The notes: generated by a model not told the origin, from the sequence alone. 64,000 nt of DNA from Aurantibrevibacter litoralis (GCF_034651555.1 NZ_JAYEEQ010000013.1:1-64000); one strand, 5' to 3'. Positions 52,658 to 62,630 are shown, numbered from the stretch's first letter. Translations and numbers: made by a program.

Positions 52658-54655
52658 TTACATAAAATAGGTGTTTGGTACTTCTTTTGGCACCTGACCA
52701 ATATAGGTGTTTTTTTGCGCCTCGTCTATAATACGTGCCTTTACCTTTTCATTAATTTGAAGCATTAAGGCTTTCTTAAGTTGCAATTGCACCTCTTTGT
52801 CTAAAATTGGTACTATAACCTCTATGCGGTGATCTAAATTGCGGGTCATAAAATCGGCAGATCCCATATACATTTTTTCATCACCTCCGTTACCAAAAAC
52901 GTAGACACGCCCGTGTTCTAAATACCGATGCACAATACTGGTTACCCTTATATGCTCGCTTTGATGGATTATTCCGGGCACCAAGCAACAAATTCCCCTA
53001 ACAATTAAACGTATTTTTACACCGGCATTGTTGGCTTTATAGAGTAAATGTATCATTTTTTCGTCTTGTAGGCTATTCAATTTTAAAATGATATAGGCCT
53101 TCTTTCCTTTTAACGCATTGTTAATCTCGGTGTTTATGAGTGCGCTAAAAGAAGAACGTGTACTAAACGGAGAGACAATGAGATGATGCAAGCTGGGGTG
53201 TCGAAGCCTCCCCTGTAACACCTGAAAAACCTGATCGATTTCTGAGGTAATCCCGTTATGGGCAGTATAGAGTCCAAAATCGGTATACACTTTAGCCGTC
53301 TTTTCGTTAAAATTCCCTGTACCTACATAGCCATAGGCCTTGGTTTGTTTACTTTCCTTACGCAGGATGTACATTATTTTGGAATGTACTTTAATGCCGG
53401 GCTGGCTATACTGAACGGTAGCGCCATTACGTTCTAAAAGCGTACCCCACTTCAAATTATTTTCTTCATCAAACCGTGCTTTGCACTCCATAAAAGCATA
53501 CACTTTCTTCCCGTTTTCCAGTGCTGTTATCAATGTCTTAGCTACTTCAGATTCCTCAGAAATTCTATACAGTGTTATTTTTATTTCAGTAACGGCCGGG
53601 TCATGGGCCGCTTCATGAAGCATCAAAAGTAGATCATCAAAAGCATCATAGGGAAAATAAGACAACCGATCTTTGGCTTTTATGGCATTAAATCGGGATG
53701 AAAAAGACGTAAATTCCGATTTCAATTGTGGTGTAAATGCTTCATATTCGGGCACTATGGCCTCGGGGTTGGGAAACTTAAAAAAGTCTTTAAAATTATG
53801 ATAGCGCCCTCCCTTTATGATATCAATTTTATCAATATTCAATACTTCTTGCAGGGCATTTAAAAGGTCCTCGGGCATTTTATTGTCCACCAACGCTCGG
53901 GTAATCTGTCCGGTATCCCGATGTGGTAAAGCCGCCTTTATTTTCTCAACTAAATCGCCAGAATATTCATCATCGATGTACAATGCTGCATCTCTAGAAA
54001 TTTTTAGGGCATAAAGCGTAGATTGAAACTTTTTAGTGAGGTAATACTTGAAGATATCGTCTATAAACGTAATACAATGCTTGCCTGACGTTTTTGAAAA
54101 TGTATAAAATCGGGGAATATGGTGTGGAATTTTTACCAAAATCAATTTTTGATCCTTAGAAAGTGCCGTTAAATAAAGGCATTCATTCTCTGGAGCATAG
54201 GTGACTTTAGGGTTGTGTATAGGCATTATATTAAACTTCAATTCGGTACGTTCTAACTGATCTACAAGTTGCAAGGCTTCGGCTTTTTGAGCCTTATTAA
54301 ATTTTGAATGACCTATAATTTGTATCCCTATAGATTTTAATTCGGGTATAATTTCCTTTCTATAAATACGCCCAAAATACTGCTGCTGCCGGTCTACTTG
54401 TTTCTTAATTTCCTTTAATAGTTTTTTAGGTTTGGAAATCAATCGTTTTCTTAATGGCTTTTTCAGCTGCTTAATTTGCCGTATTTCCGATACACGTACC
54501 TTGTAAAACTCGTCTAAATTGGAAGAAAAGATGGCCAAAAAACGGATGCGTTCTAACAAAGGATTCCTTTTATCCGCTGCTTCTTGCAACACTCTGTGGT
54601 TAAACCGGAGCCAAGAAAGATCACGATTATAAAAGGTCTTGGAATAAAGAGACAT
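52658..54655 (-). CDS. ppk1: Polyphosphate kinase 1
   Basis: Makes polyphosphate from ATP reversibly. 665 residues with the start at ATG 54655 (FYNRDLSWLRFN, the normal PPK1 N-terminus). The frame extends to 54709, but that part overlaps the preceding gene. Domains in order: N (helical), H, C1, C2. Motifs: ITLYRISEESEV, a conserved SKIMYILRK, YVGTGNFNEKTAKVYTDFGLYT and the phospho-His region RYLEHGRVYVFGNGGD. It lies between the Pycsar-type effector (11 bp) and the beta-barrel gene (4 bp), so the three are one transcript. Confidence 0.96.
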   Translation of the reverse strand: MSLYSKTFYNRDLSWLRFNHRVLQEAADKRNPLLERIRFLAIFSSNLDEFYKVRVSEIRQIKQLKKPLRKRLISKPKKLLKEIKKQVDRQQQYFGRIYRKEIIPELKSIGIQIIGHSKFNKAQKAEALQLVDQLERTELKFNIMPIHNPKVTYAPENECLYLTALSKDQKLILVKIPHHIPRFYTFSKTSGKHCITFIDDIFKYYLTKKFQSTLYALKISRDAALYIDDEYSGDLVEKIKAALPHRDTGQITRALVDNKMPEDLLNALQEVLNIDKIDIIKGGRYHNFKDFFKFPNPEAIVPEYEAFTPQLKSEFTSFSSRFNAIKAKDRLSYFPYDAFDDLLLMLHEAAHDPAVTEIKITLYRISEESEVAKTLITALENGKKVYAFMECKARFDEENNLKWGTLLERNGATVQYSQPGIKVHSKIMYILRKESKQTKAYGYVGTGNFNEKTAKVYTDFGLYTAHNGITSEIDQVFQVLQGRLRHPSLHHLIVSPFSTRSSFSALINTEINNALKGKKAYIILKLNSLQDEKMIHLLYKANNAGVKIRLIVRGICCLVPGIIHQSEHIRVTSIVHRYLEHGRVYVFGNGGDEKMYMGSADFMTRNLDHRIEVIVPILDKEVQLQLKKALMLQINEKVKARIIDEAQKNTYIGQVPKEVPNTYFM

Positions 54656-54659
54656 GATA

Positions 54660-55544
54660 TTACAATTTAAATCGGACTCCTGTCCTAAAATACGCACTAT
54701 TGCTGTCACTTAAAGATGCTACTGTTCTATTTCTATTATTTCGTAAGCTGGCATTACTACTTAAAATGAACGAGGTATTCATGAAAAATTCCAAATGTTG
54801 GTTGTAATGGTACTCATACTGCAGCCCGGAAATTAATACGGCCATGTTAATTTTATCTGCCGTTCGGCCATCAGAAATTTGTATATTATCTTGAATGTTA
54901 GACGTAAATCCATCCAATTCAGCGACCCATTTTAAACGGTTTTTTTTGGAAAAATGGTATTGTAGGTTCGCTTTAGGCACCCCAAGATTAAAAGACCAAT
55001 CGGGTCTAAATTTGCGATAGTAACTTATAAAAGGCAACGGAAATGGAAACCCTCTATTGCCCGAATAAGAGGCTCCAAGAATAAGCCGAAAAGGTCTCGC
55101 AATGGTATTATCGTTTCTTTTATCGTTAATAAAAACGACATCACCGGAAAATACCACATCTTCTAAATTTAATTGCTTTACTAAGTTAGAACTCACACCA
55201 GGAGAAAAGCGGGCTGCAAAACGCCAATCTTCATTTAACTTAAAAGAATACCCAATACTGAGATCGAGTAATTGAAAATCTTCTAATACATCAATATCAA
55301 AGGTGGTAATATTCTCATTAAAAGAGAGTTCTATTTTACTATAATCTAAACCCACAAAAAGATATTTTCCTTTACTGAGACGAATAGGATAATTAAAAAG
55401 ACCCCTAAGACGTGTATAGCCCACTTCCGAATTTCCTTGGGGGAGCCCCGTAAAATTTATGGCTGCCAAATCCGAAAATTGAGCACAATTTTGTTGTGCT
55501 AATAAAATGCAGATTATGGTTGCCCCAAGGAGTTTTTTGCCCAT
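54660..55544 (-). CDS. Outer-membrane beta-barrel protein (DUF6268-like)
   Basis: 294 residues with a signal peptide (cleavage near residue 21, NCAQ). Repeated amphipathic beta strands ending in a C-terminal aromatic/basic strand (RTGVRFKL) are typical of an outer-membrane barrel. YTRLRGLFNYPIRLS and LSIGYSFKLNEDWRFAARFSPG-like strands fit DUF6268. It may serve as a channel or structural protein. It is followed 4 bp later by ppk1, so it shares that transcript. Confidence 0.8.
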   Translation of the reverse strand: MGKKLLGATIICILLAQQNCAQFSDLAAINFTGLPQGNSEVGYTRLRGLFNYPIRLSKGKYLFVGLDYSKIELSFNENITTFDIDVLEDFQLLDLSIGYSFKLNEDWRFAARFSPGVSSNLVKQLNLEDVVFSGDVVFINDKRNDNTIARPFRLILGASYSGNRGFPFPLPFISYYRKFRPDWSFNLGVPKANLQYHFSKKNRLKWVAELDGFTSNIQDNIQISDGRTADKINMAVLISGLQYEYHYNQHLEFFMNTSFILSSNASLRNNRNRTVASLSDSNSAYFRTGVRFKL

Positions 55545-55610
55545 TTTATTTTTTTGAATCTTTCATAGAACTATCATAAAAGAAAAGGTTGACTGAATTA
55601 TAATTTGCGT

Positions 55611-56330
55611 TTAAATTGTATCCCCCTGCATGTAAATCGGATTTTGCTTGGTTTTATTGCCGGAAACAATTTGATGCGTGTAAAAATGTGGCATATTTAT
55701 GTGAAATTTATCATAGATGGGTTTTGGAATACCAAGATCGGCAATTCTAATGTCAGTAGATAAGGGTAACGTATTAAGAATGGCTTTTGGTGCAGCCAAG
55801 GTTAAAATTTGATGGGCCTTAAAATAGGTCCCCTCGCCATTTTCAGAAATACCGGTTGGAAGATCCAAGGCTATTCGATATGCCTTGCATGCATTAGCTT
55901 CATCAATACCTTTTAAAAACGCGGGTGCTAAAGGCAATCGTTGCGAGAAACCCAAATAGGCATCTACCCATATATCAGGGTTTTTAATTTTTTTTTTGGT
56001 AGCACCAAACGCCAATGCCCTTTTTAACTGTGCCAAAGGCAATGCCTTAGTGATAGTAACCGCAAGATCCAGATATACCTTAAATCCCCAAGCGCTCAAT
56101 CTACGAGCAGCCACAAGACCTCCACCCCCATTATTGCCATTGCCTACGCCGATACGAATTTTTGTAGAAAATGATGCTTTTTCTGCAATTAAACGAGCCA
56201 ACTGAAGTCCCGCATTTTCCATCATAAGTTCAATGTGAAGTCCGTAATGGGTTACAGCAAGGTAATCCATTTCTTTAAAGGCTTCCAAAGACAAGGTTTC
56301 AGACGGGTTAAAGTGATTGTGCGGAATCAT
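55611..56330 (-). CDS. nnrE: NAD(P)H-hydrate epimerase (YjeF N-terminal domain)
   Basis: Repairs hydrated NAD(P)H by interconverting the R and S forms. 239 residues containing only the YjeF_N domain, so the ADP-dependent dehydratase (NnrD) must be encoded elsewhere. The dinucleotide loop is GVGNGNNGGGGLVAARRL, the catalytic Asp is likely in WVDAYLGFS, and DLPTGIS plus LAAPKAIL are conserved. The active-site loop (DALFG in most members) is altered to DAYLG. Confidence 0.87.
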   Translation of the reverse strand: MIPHNHFNPSETLSLEAFKEMDYLAVTHYGLHIELMMENAGLQLARLIAEKASFSTKIRIGVGNGNNGGGGLVAARRLSAWGFKVYLDLAVTITKALPLAQLKRALAFGATKKKIKNPDIWVDAYLGFSQRLPLAPAFLKGIDEANACKAYRIALDLPTGISENGEGTYFKAHQILTLAAPKAILNTLPLSTDIRIADLGIPKPIYDKFHINMPHFYTHQIVSGNKTKQNPIYMQGDTI

Positions 56331-56448
56331 CCAATTTCATGAATTAGGTTTGGTTAAAATCGATCTGCATTTGTACGCTATCATTCTTTTGTCCCTTAGG
56401 CTTCCTTAAAAGAAGTATACTGTATTGGTTCGTTAATCGTGGTATTGC

Positions 56449-59400
56449 TTACAAGGAAACCCCCAATCCAAAAACAAATCTCCCGCCATCGGATCCGTTA
56501 AAATAACCGAAATTGGCCGAAATGGCACCCAAACCATTAACCCAAAAAGAGGTGCCCGGACTCGTATGCCATTTTTTAGAGTCGTCATTTTCTGTCCACA
56601 CACGGCCATGATCAAACCCTAACGAAATTCCATAGCGCAAGGGTATCAAGTTTGTTCTAATTTTTCCCAATACAAAACGGATATCTGTGTTTTGATAAAA
56701 TGCATATTTTCCGACGAAACGTTCATTTCGAAAGCCTCTTAGGCCATTATTTCCTCCAATCTGAGCCCCGTGATAAAATTCAAAATCATCCCCCAATATG
56801 AGTTCTCCCGCCATTTTGGTGGCAAAAACCACCGCGCCACTTTGCGTGATCCTATGGGTAATACCAAAGGAGGGTTGTATGTACGCAAAACTATTATCCG
56901 CATTGGTATTATCGATATTGGTTTTGTAACCGGCAGTGAGTTCTATATCTAAGGCAAGGGTGGGATATGAAGCGTTGTCTTCATTTAAAAATTGATACGA
57001 AATTTCACCTCCGCCATAGACTTGTTTTTCAAAAACGGTGCTATTTGGTGCTAGCGTATTTACAAAGCGTCCGTTCGTGTTTTCCAATTCAAAAGATTCT
57101 ATTAGGGGTTTAATATGAAAGGAGCCTCCATTTTTGCCTCTGTAGATAAGACTGGTGGCGACCTTCCATTGTCGTATTCGAGTTCTATTAAAATCTAATT
57201 CTACGGCATCCCTGTCATAGGGCGTTTCATTTCCAATTCCGAAAAAGTTAATCGAAAAATTGGGACTGGTATACAGCCCTTCAACGGCAAAGTTCCAGTT
57301 GTGAAAAATGTTAGAAAATTCGCCCCTGTAACTAAAATCATATCCTGAAGTAGCGGTGTAATAGGAAGCACTAAAGCTATGCTTCTGCGTGAATGGATTT
57401 CCTTGTATGCCATTAAAGGTATAATTATCTAAAACTCCCAAGCGCACGCCGTCATCCGGATTAAAGGCAATAAGCGGAAGTATCTGATTGGTACTATGTT
57501 TCATTTTAGTATGGTCAAAATCATTAATTTCATAATCATCGACCAGCCATTTTTTGGATCCCTTTTGAACGATGGTGTTTGGTTTCGATTTGTAGTCGTA
57601 CAGCTTCACTCTTTTGGTGTTTCTAAAATCGTAAACGTCATTTTTACGACCCCCTACTATTTTAATATCAATAGGGTTCTTGCTTTCGCCATCTACGATA
57701 AAGGTATCTTCCCCATCTAAGCCATAAATCCATATTTCTTTGGTTACGTCTTGGTGAAAAGTACGATTCAAAAGTTCTAAATCTTTCCGTTGTATTTCTA
57801 TTGTTGTCTTGCCGTTATTTGAACGTGTTATGGTAAAAATATCGCTCTTTTCGGTACCAATTATAATCTCAAAACGGCTCACATAGTCGTAGTATTTTTT
57901 AGCGATTTGCAAAAGATTGGCCTTCCGTCCTCTTAGTTTTTGTTTGATATCGTCAATGGTTTTGCCTTTTACCGCATCGGGAACGCCCTCAAAAGCCAAT
58001 TCAATATCTGCATCGGTTAGGCTTTCTTGAATAAATAGGGCTTGCTTTTCCCATTCGGACCAGTCCGAGCTATCTAAAAGATTAATATCTAGGTGATAGG
58101 GCGATGTGGCAAACCACTTTGGACTGCGCAGTGTTTCATCAAAACTTTGCATTTTGCGCAAACCCGGAATGGCTCTTGTTAAAAACTCGATCATAGCACC
58201 ATCAAACTTCGAAAATGCCTGATCCCTATCTCGGGGAATGGGTTTGCACAATTGAGTGCCGTTTTCAGACTCAAAAAGAGCCCATCGCCATTGATCTTCG
58301 TGCCTATCCCAATCTCCAATAAGCATATCAAAAAGTCTGGCACGAATATAGGACGGTTCGTCTACCACCGACTTCCCATTTTTATGAACCACCTCTAATA
58401 CCTCGGCCGTACTCAATATCTTCTTTGGATTACCAAAACTCTCCACTTCGGTTTGTGTATCGCCTACATGCTCTTCTATGAGGTATAGCTCATCCCCAAA
58501 TTCGTTATTATAACGCCCCAGAGTTTCCTGTTTGGGAACAAAATACAATGTAGGATTCGTGTGGTACACCCCCACGGGATCAGATAGTTTCCCAATTACA
58601 AAAGGCGTATACGGATTGGATGTGGTATAAAAATCTAACAAAAAGGCATCAATAAACGTGCCGTCTAGCGCATCTCCCAAATACACATCCTGAAACGCAT
58701 TGGCCTGTAAAAACTGTGTGGTGCTTTTTCGTAAGGCTCTCATTACAAATTCTCTACCTGCTTCATCTTTAAGTCGAAGCGACTTGGATTGCTGTCCTCC
58801 TCCTTTTTTTATAGGCTGTAAACCGCCCATAAGAGTATCTAGAAAAACGACCGGTGCCGCTACCTCGGCCCCATATAATTCCCTGTAGTGTTTTCCCCAT
58901 AAACGCTCGTACAATCCTTTTTTTGTGGCTTCTTCGGCGGTATATATAGAGGCCTTCACAGTCTGTGGATACGTTTCTTCGGGTTTAAAATTGGTTACGA
59001 CATCCTCGGTATCTCCTAGGGCGATGGTCTTTGTAAAAATTGGATGCGCTTGGCCATTTACAGTTTCTATAAAATTCACCGTGATCTTGCCTTGTGTTGA
59101 AACGTCTAAGCGGGCATATCCTGTAATGTCTGATGTAAACTCCTCCTTTTTAGCTTTGGCGGTGGCCTGTGTGGCACCCGATGCGCCACTTATAATTTGC
59201 GGTACCCCAAATGGATTTAGGTACTGTAGGTTTCTGTCATGACCCGATATAAAAATGACATTGTCGGCTTGTCGCGCAATGGTGCTTAAGCGATTTCGTA
59301 ACGAGCGATACTGTTTATTCTCGAAATCTTCGGTACGGAAACCGCCTGTTTTCGTCAATAAACCCTGTTTGCTGCGTGTGTACACCGGATGATGTACCGC

Positions 59401-60003
59401 TACTAAAATGAGCTTGTCTCTATTCTTTTTTACCAGTTCTTCAAAGGCTATAAAAAACTGATTTCTATTTTTTATATCACAATTATCATTGAGATATGAA
59501 TAGTTATCCCAATCTTCTAAAAACCATTGGGAGTCTAAGGTAATAAGGGTAACGTTATCGGAAATATCCGTCTTTGAAATGGCGCATACGTCATCTGGTT
59601 TAAATTTGGCTTTACTGTTTTTCTGAATAAACTTTTCGAGATTCTTGATGCCATTAGAGGTCTCGGGATCCCATCCGTTTTCTCCCGGCGTAAATATGGT
59701 GGTTCCCGGAAAAGCAGTTAGAATGGTAAGCTGCTCATTTAAAATAGCTTCTGCGACGGGATTTAAAAACCCGTTTTTGGGAAGTCCGTTTCCTACGATC
59801 AACAAGGTTGATGTTTCTTTTGCCATAGCGTCTTCACCAATTTGCGCTAATACGCTTTGGTTTTTGGCTTCGCCCGTATTGGCCGTAATAAATATAGAGG
59901 TTTCCACCTCTTGTGCGTTGGCACCGCTGCTTATACCTAAAAACAGAACCCCCAATAGGCTCAAAAATTGGGCAATGTTTATAAACCTAAACTTTACTAT
60001 CAT
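56449..60003 (-). CDS. Phosphatase-like/kinase-like/Omp85-barrel fusion protein
   Basis: 1184 residues with the start at ATG 60003. A signal peptide ends near residue 30 (ANA/QE). Residues 34-280 match the calcineurin-like phosphoesterase family, but the metal motifs are changed: GDAG reads ANTG (41-44), GDN reads GNG (71-73) and GNHDW reads GENGW. HHP (204-206) and GHDRN (254-258) remain. Residues 390-620 resemble a HipA/FAM20-type kinase: GGGQQSK loop (401-407), VMRALRK (420-426), LIEEH (508-512), GDWDRH (563-568) and PRDRDQAF (591-598). Residues about 850-1184 form an Omp85/D15 barrel (FNPDDGVRLG, NGLRGF, final GLGVSL). The frame extends upstream to 60138 but without signal-peptide logic. 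The role is unknown. Confidence 0.82.
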   Translation of the reverse strand: MIVKFRFINIAQFLSLLGVLFLGISSGANAQEVETSIFITANTGEAKNQSVLAQIGEDAMAKETSTLLIVGNGLPKNGFLNPVAEAILNEQLTILTAFPGTTIFTPGENGWDPETSNGIKNLEKFIQKNSKAKFKPDDVCAISKTDISDNVTLITLDSQWFLEDWDNYSYLNDNCDIKNRNQFFIAFEELVKKNRDKLILVAVHHPVYTRSKQGLLTKTGGFRTEDFENKQYRSLRNRLSTIARQADNVIFISGHDRNLQYLNPFGVPQIISGASGATQATAKAKKEEFTSDITGYARLDVSTQGKITVNFIETVNGQAHPIFTKTIALGDTEDVVTNFKPEETYPQTVKASIYTAEEATKKGLYERLWGKHYRELYGAEVAAPVVFLDTLMGGLQPIKKGGGQQSKSLRLKDEAGREFVMRALRKSTTQFLQANAFQDVYLGDALDGTFIDAFLLDFYTTSNPYTPFVIGKLSDPVGVYHTNPTLYFVPKQETLGRYNNEFGDELYLIEEHVGDTQTEVESFGNPKKILSTAEVLEVVHKNGKSVVDEPSYIRARLFDMLIGDWDRHEDQWRWALFESENGTQLCKPIPRDRDQAFSKFDGAMIEFLTRAIPGLRKMQSFDETLRSPKWFATSPYHLDINLLDSSDWSEWEKQALFIQESLTDADIELAFEGVPDAVKGKTIDDIKQKLRGRKANLLQIAKKYYDYVSRFEIIIGTEKSDIFTITRSNNGKTTIEIQRKDLELLNRTFHQDVTKEIWIYGLDGEDTFIVDGESKNPIDIKIVGGRKNDVYDFRNTKRVKLYDYKSKPNTIVQKGSKKWLVDDYEINDFDHTKMKHSTNQILPLIAFNPDDGVRLGVLDNYTFNGIQGNPFTQKHSFSASYYTATSGYDFSYRGEFSNIFHNWNFAVEGLYTSPNFSINFFGIGNETPYDRDAVELDFNRTRIRQWKVATSLIYRGKNGGSFHIKPLIESFELENTNGRFVNTLAPNSTVFEKQVYGGGEISYQFLNEDNASYPTLALDIELTAGYKTNIDNTNADNSFAYIQPSFGITHRITQSGAVVFATKMAGELILGDDFEFYHGAQIGGNNGLRGFRNERFVGKYAFYQNTDIRFVLGKIRTNLIPLRYGISLGFDHGRVWTENDDSKKWHTSPGTSFWVNGLGAISANFGYFNGSDGGRFVFGLGVSL

Positions 60004-60229
60004 GGCAATACATATGTTGATGTGTGTTGTAAACAGGTAACCATTACCTGCCTTAAATATACTAGTTCTGATTGTGTTCTTCTCCCCCCCTGTACTTTTG
60101 GGGTTTCTTCTTTTAGTTAAGGATACAAATAAGAACAAACCATGAGTAAAATGCGAATTGCATTACCCTTTTCCTTACGCTTTAGAGTATGTAGTATCCC
60201 TTTTAAAACGATCCAAATAGGACCTTTCA

Positions 60230-60928
60230 TCACTCCAAGATCGTGATACGTCCCGTATCTAAATGAAATAATGCTCCAACTATCCTTACTTCGCCTTCTT
60301 CCGCACGTTTTGCCAATACGGGCTCTGAGCTTTGTAGGGTATGCACCCCGTGGCGCACATTGGCCTCAATAGCCATCTCATAATAATTATCGGCACTCTC
60401 ATTTAATTCCATTTCTTCCGGCTCCAGTTTTATGTAATCTATTATGTTTTGGATATGATTGGGTACAGCATCGTTTTTATGATCTATGAAAGCACCAATG
60501 GCACCGCATTGCGAATGACCAAGAACAATGACCAAGGGAGCCTTTAAATGTTCCACGGCATACTCCACACTACCCAGTTCATAGTCGCCAATAATATTAC
60601 CGGCATTTCTGATTACAAAAAGATCGCCGAGACCTTGATCGAAAACCAATTCCGGAGGTACTCTAGAATCTGAACAGGAGACCACTACGGCATAAGGATG
60701 CTGCCCCTTTTTTAAATCCCGAATACGTTCTAAGGTCTGATCGGGGTGCAATGGGTGGTTTTCTAGGAATCTTGTGTTGCCTTCCATGAGTAGTGTTAAT
60801 CCTTCCTTAGCATCTAAGTGTATCGTTTTTTTTTCTTGATTTTGTTTACAATTAACGCCCAACACAAAAATAAGTATTAGGTATACGGCTTTTTTAAGAA
60901 ATTTTGGCAAGAAAGTGTTCATAATCAT
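60230..60928 (-). CDS. Beta carbonic anhydrase, envelope-anchored
   Basis: Hydrates CO2 to bicarbonate. 232 residues. Zinc ligands Cys85 (SCSDSR, with the Asp87-Arg89 dyad), His138 and Cys141 (GHSQCGA) identify the beta class. The N-terminus has a hydrophobic signal (13-25) ending VLGVNC, so the protein is exported and may be lipid-anchored at Cys27, although Asn at -1 is unusual. Beta enzymes are normally cytosolic; flavobacterial secreted forms exist. It is followed on the same strand by the large fusion protein after 226 bp. Confidence 0.92.
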   Translation of the reverse strand: MIMNTFLPKFLKKAVYLILIFVLGVNCKQNQEKKTIHLDAKEGLTLLMEGNTRFLENHPLHPDQTLERIRDLKKGQHPYAVVVSCSDSRVPPELVFDQGLGDLFVIRNAGNIIGDYELGSVEYAVEHLKAPLVIVLGHSQCGAIGAFIDHKNDAVPNHIQNIIDYIKLEPEEMELNESADNYYEMAIEANVRHGVHTLQSSEPVLAKRAEEGEVRIVGALFHLDTGRITILE

Positions 60929-60968
60929 TGGAGGTACTAGTTAGGAGCATTAATAGGATTGCACCACG

Positions 60969-62630
60969 TTATATTTCTTCTGGTATTTCGTCTTGTTGCT
61001 CTAGTGTTAATAATCGTTTTTGCGCTTCTAAATGAACATCAACCACCGAATTTACTTTTGGGTTTAAAATGATTTCCGTATTTCCGTTCATGTAGGTTAT
61101 GGTTATTTTTGAAATTTCCTGTTCTTGTCCCAGTCCAAAATGTAATAATTTGGTTTGATCGCTCACGAGACCTTCGCCGGTAATAACCCAATCTGTTAAG
61201 GTAAATGATGGTGTTTCAACGGTTACCTTGCAGCCAATACCTTCGGCATTATCCTTTAATTTTACTTGTACGGAGTTGTTCCCATTTCCGTTATTTAAGT
61301 AGGCTAAAGGCGAACCGCTGATATTCGTCCAAATTAAATCTAAATGCCCATCCAAATTAAAATCGCTTACCAAAGGGGCAATTCCATAGTTCTTATTTAC
61401 GACTCCGCTTTCTTTTTCGGTGGGGACAAATGTATGATCCTCCTTTTGAAGCAAAAGTCGACCGGGTAATTTAAAAATTTTACTAAATGGAAAATCAACA
61501 TAATTCTCGGCCACCATAAGATCTTGTAAGCCATCATTATTCATATCGGCAAAAGTGCATCCCCAAGAAAATTCATAGCCCGCTATTTTAGCGGCTTCAG
61601 CCGTATCGGTAAACCTGAAATTTCCTTCATTTCTAAATAAAATCCATTTGTCGTTATACTTGGATTTATCCGTGATATCGCCCATAGCCATTATAGGAGG
61701 TGTAGTAGTGCCTACATTAGAAAACATAAAATCTACCCATCCGTCATTATTGTAATCGCCTACCGCAATACCCATTGGATATGCAAATTTGTTGGTCAGG
61801 GGATTATCTTTCATGCTAAAGGTAAGATCGCCATTATTTTTATAGGTTCTTACTTCACCGGTATCATAGGCTACAACCAAGTCTAGCCAAGAATCGTTAT
61901 CAATATCTACCAAAACGCCTTGAAAGGTATTATGCACATAATTTAACCCGGCTTTTTGGGTAATACTGGTAAATGTATGATCTCCATTATTCAGAAGTAA
62001 TTCGCTTGTAGATCCATAATCGTCTCGTTCAAAAATAGTCTGGCCTTCCATTAATCCTTTTTTAATATACGTGGCCAGAAAAATATCTAAAAATCCGTCT
62101 TTATTAATATCACCCACAGTAATCCCTGCCGGCGTAGATTTTTCATTGAGAGGCGTATTTATTTTTTGAAGGTTAAATTTTCCTTCGGAATTATAATAGA
62201 TGTAAAGGCCATCCTCGCGCCCAATAAGTATATCGGAAAACCCATTATTGTCCATATCCGCCGAAACGGCGCCTATAGTTGTAGATAGGGTTTGCTTTGT
62301 TGCCAAGCCAACCTCTTCAGTAATGTTTACAAAGGCATTATTTCTAAATGCAAAAAGGGCATCATCTTGACCGTAACCTCCACCAAAAAACACTTCATCC
62401 ACAAGATCGTTATCAATATCAATTAAGGCAGACGGCGCTAGTGGCAACGATTTATCTCCGTTGTACTCGTGATTAAAATCTAAGGTTACTTGAGAAAACA
62501 AGGGGATTTTTTCGGAAGCTATCGTCACGTCATATTTATCGGAGACAGCATCCCACCAAAATCGGGCTAGGACTAATGTCAATGCAATTAGAATTAAGGC
62601 TGCTAAGGAATACAGAATTTTCTTAAGCAT
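60969..62630 (-). CDS. CRTAC1 family FG-GAP/VCBS repeat protein with ASPIC/UnbV domain
   Basis: 553 residues. An N-terminal hydrophobic anchor (5-24) is followed by about seven FG-GAP/VCBS propeller blades with calcium-type loops (DINKDGFLDIFLA, DIDNDSWLDLVVA, DYNNDGWVDFMFS, DMNNDGLQDLMVA). The C-terminal ASPIC/UnbV domain is at about 455-530 (LLHFGLGQ, ITYMNGN). It is extracytoplasmic, and such proteins bind ligands or act in surface adhesion. It overlaps the upstream membrane-protein gene by 8 bp, so the two are co-translated. Confidence 0.9.
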   Translation of the reverse strand: MLKKILYSLAALILIALTLVLARFWWDAVSDKYDVTIASEKIPLFSQVTLDFNHEYNGDKSLPLAPSALIDIDNDLVDEVFFGGGYGQDDALFAFRNNAFVNITEEVGLATKQTLSTTIGAVSADMDNNGFSDILIGREDGLYIYYNSEGKFNLQKINTPLNEKSTPAGITVGDINKDGFLDIFLATYIKKGLMEGQTIFERDDYGSTSELLLNNGDHTFTSITQKAGLNYVHNTFQGVLVDIDNDSWLDLVVAYDTGEVRTYKNNGDLTFSMKDNPLTNKFAYPMGIAVGDYNNDGWVDFMFSNVGTTTPPIMAMGDITDKSKYNDKWILFRNEGNFRFTDTAEAAKIAGYEFSWGCTFADMNNDGLQDLMVAENYVDFPFSKIFKLPGRLLLQKEDHTFVPTEKESGVVNKNYGIAPLVSDFNLDGHLDLIWTNISGSPLAYLNNGNGNNSVQVKLKDNAEGIGCKVTVETPSFTLTDWVITGEGLVSDQTKLLHFGLGQEQEISKITITYMNGNTEIILNPKVNSVVDVHLEAQKRLLTLEQQDEIPEEI

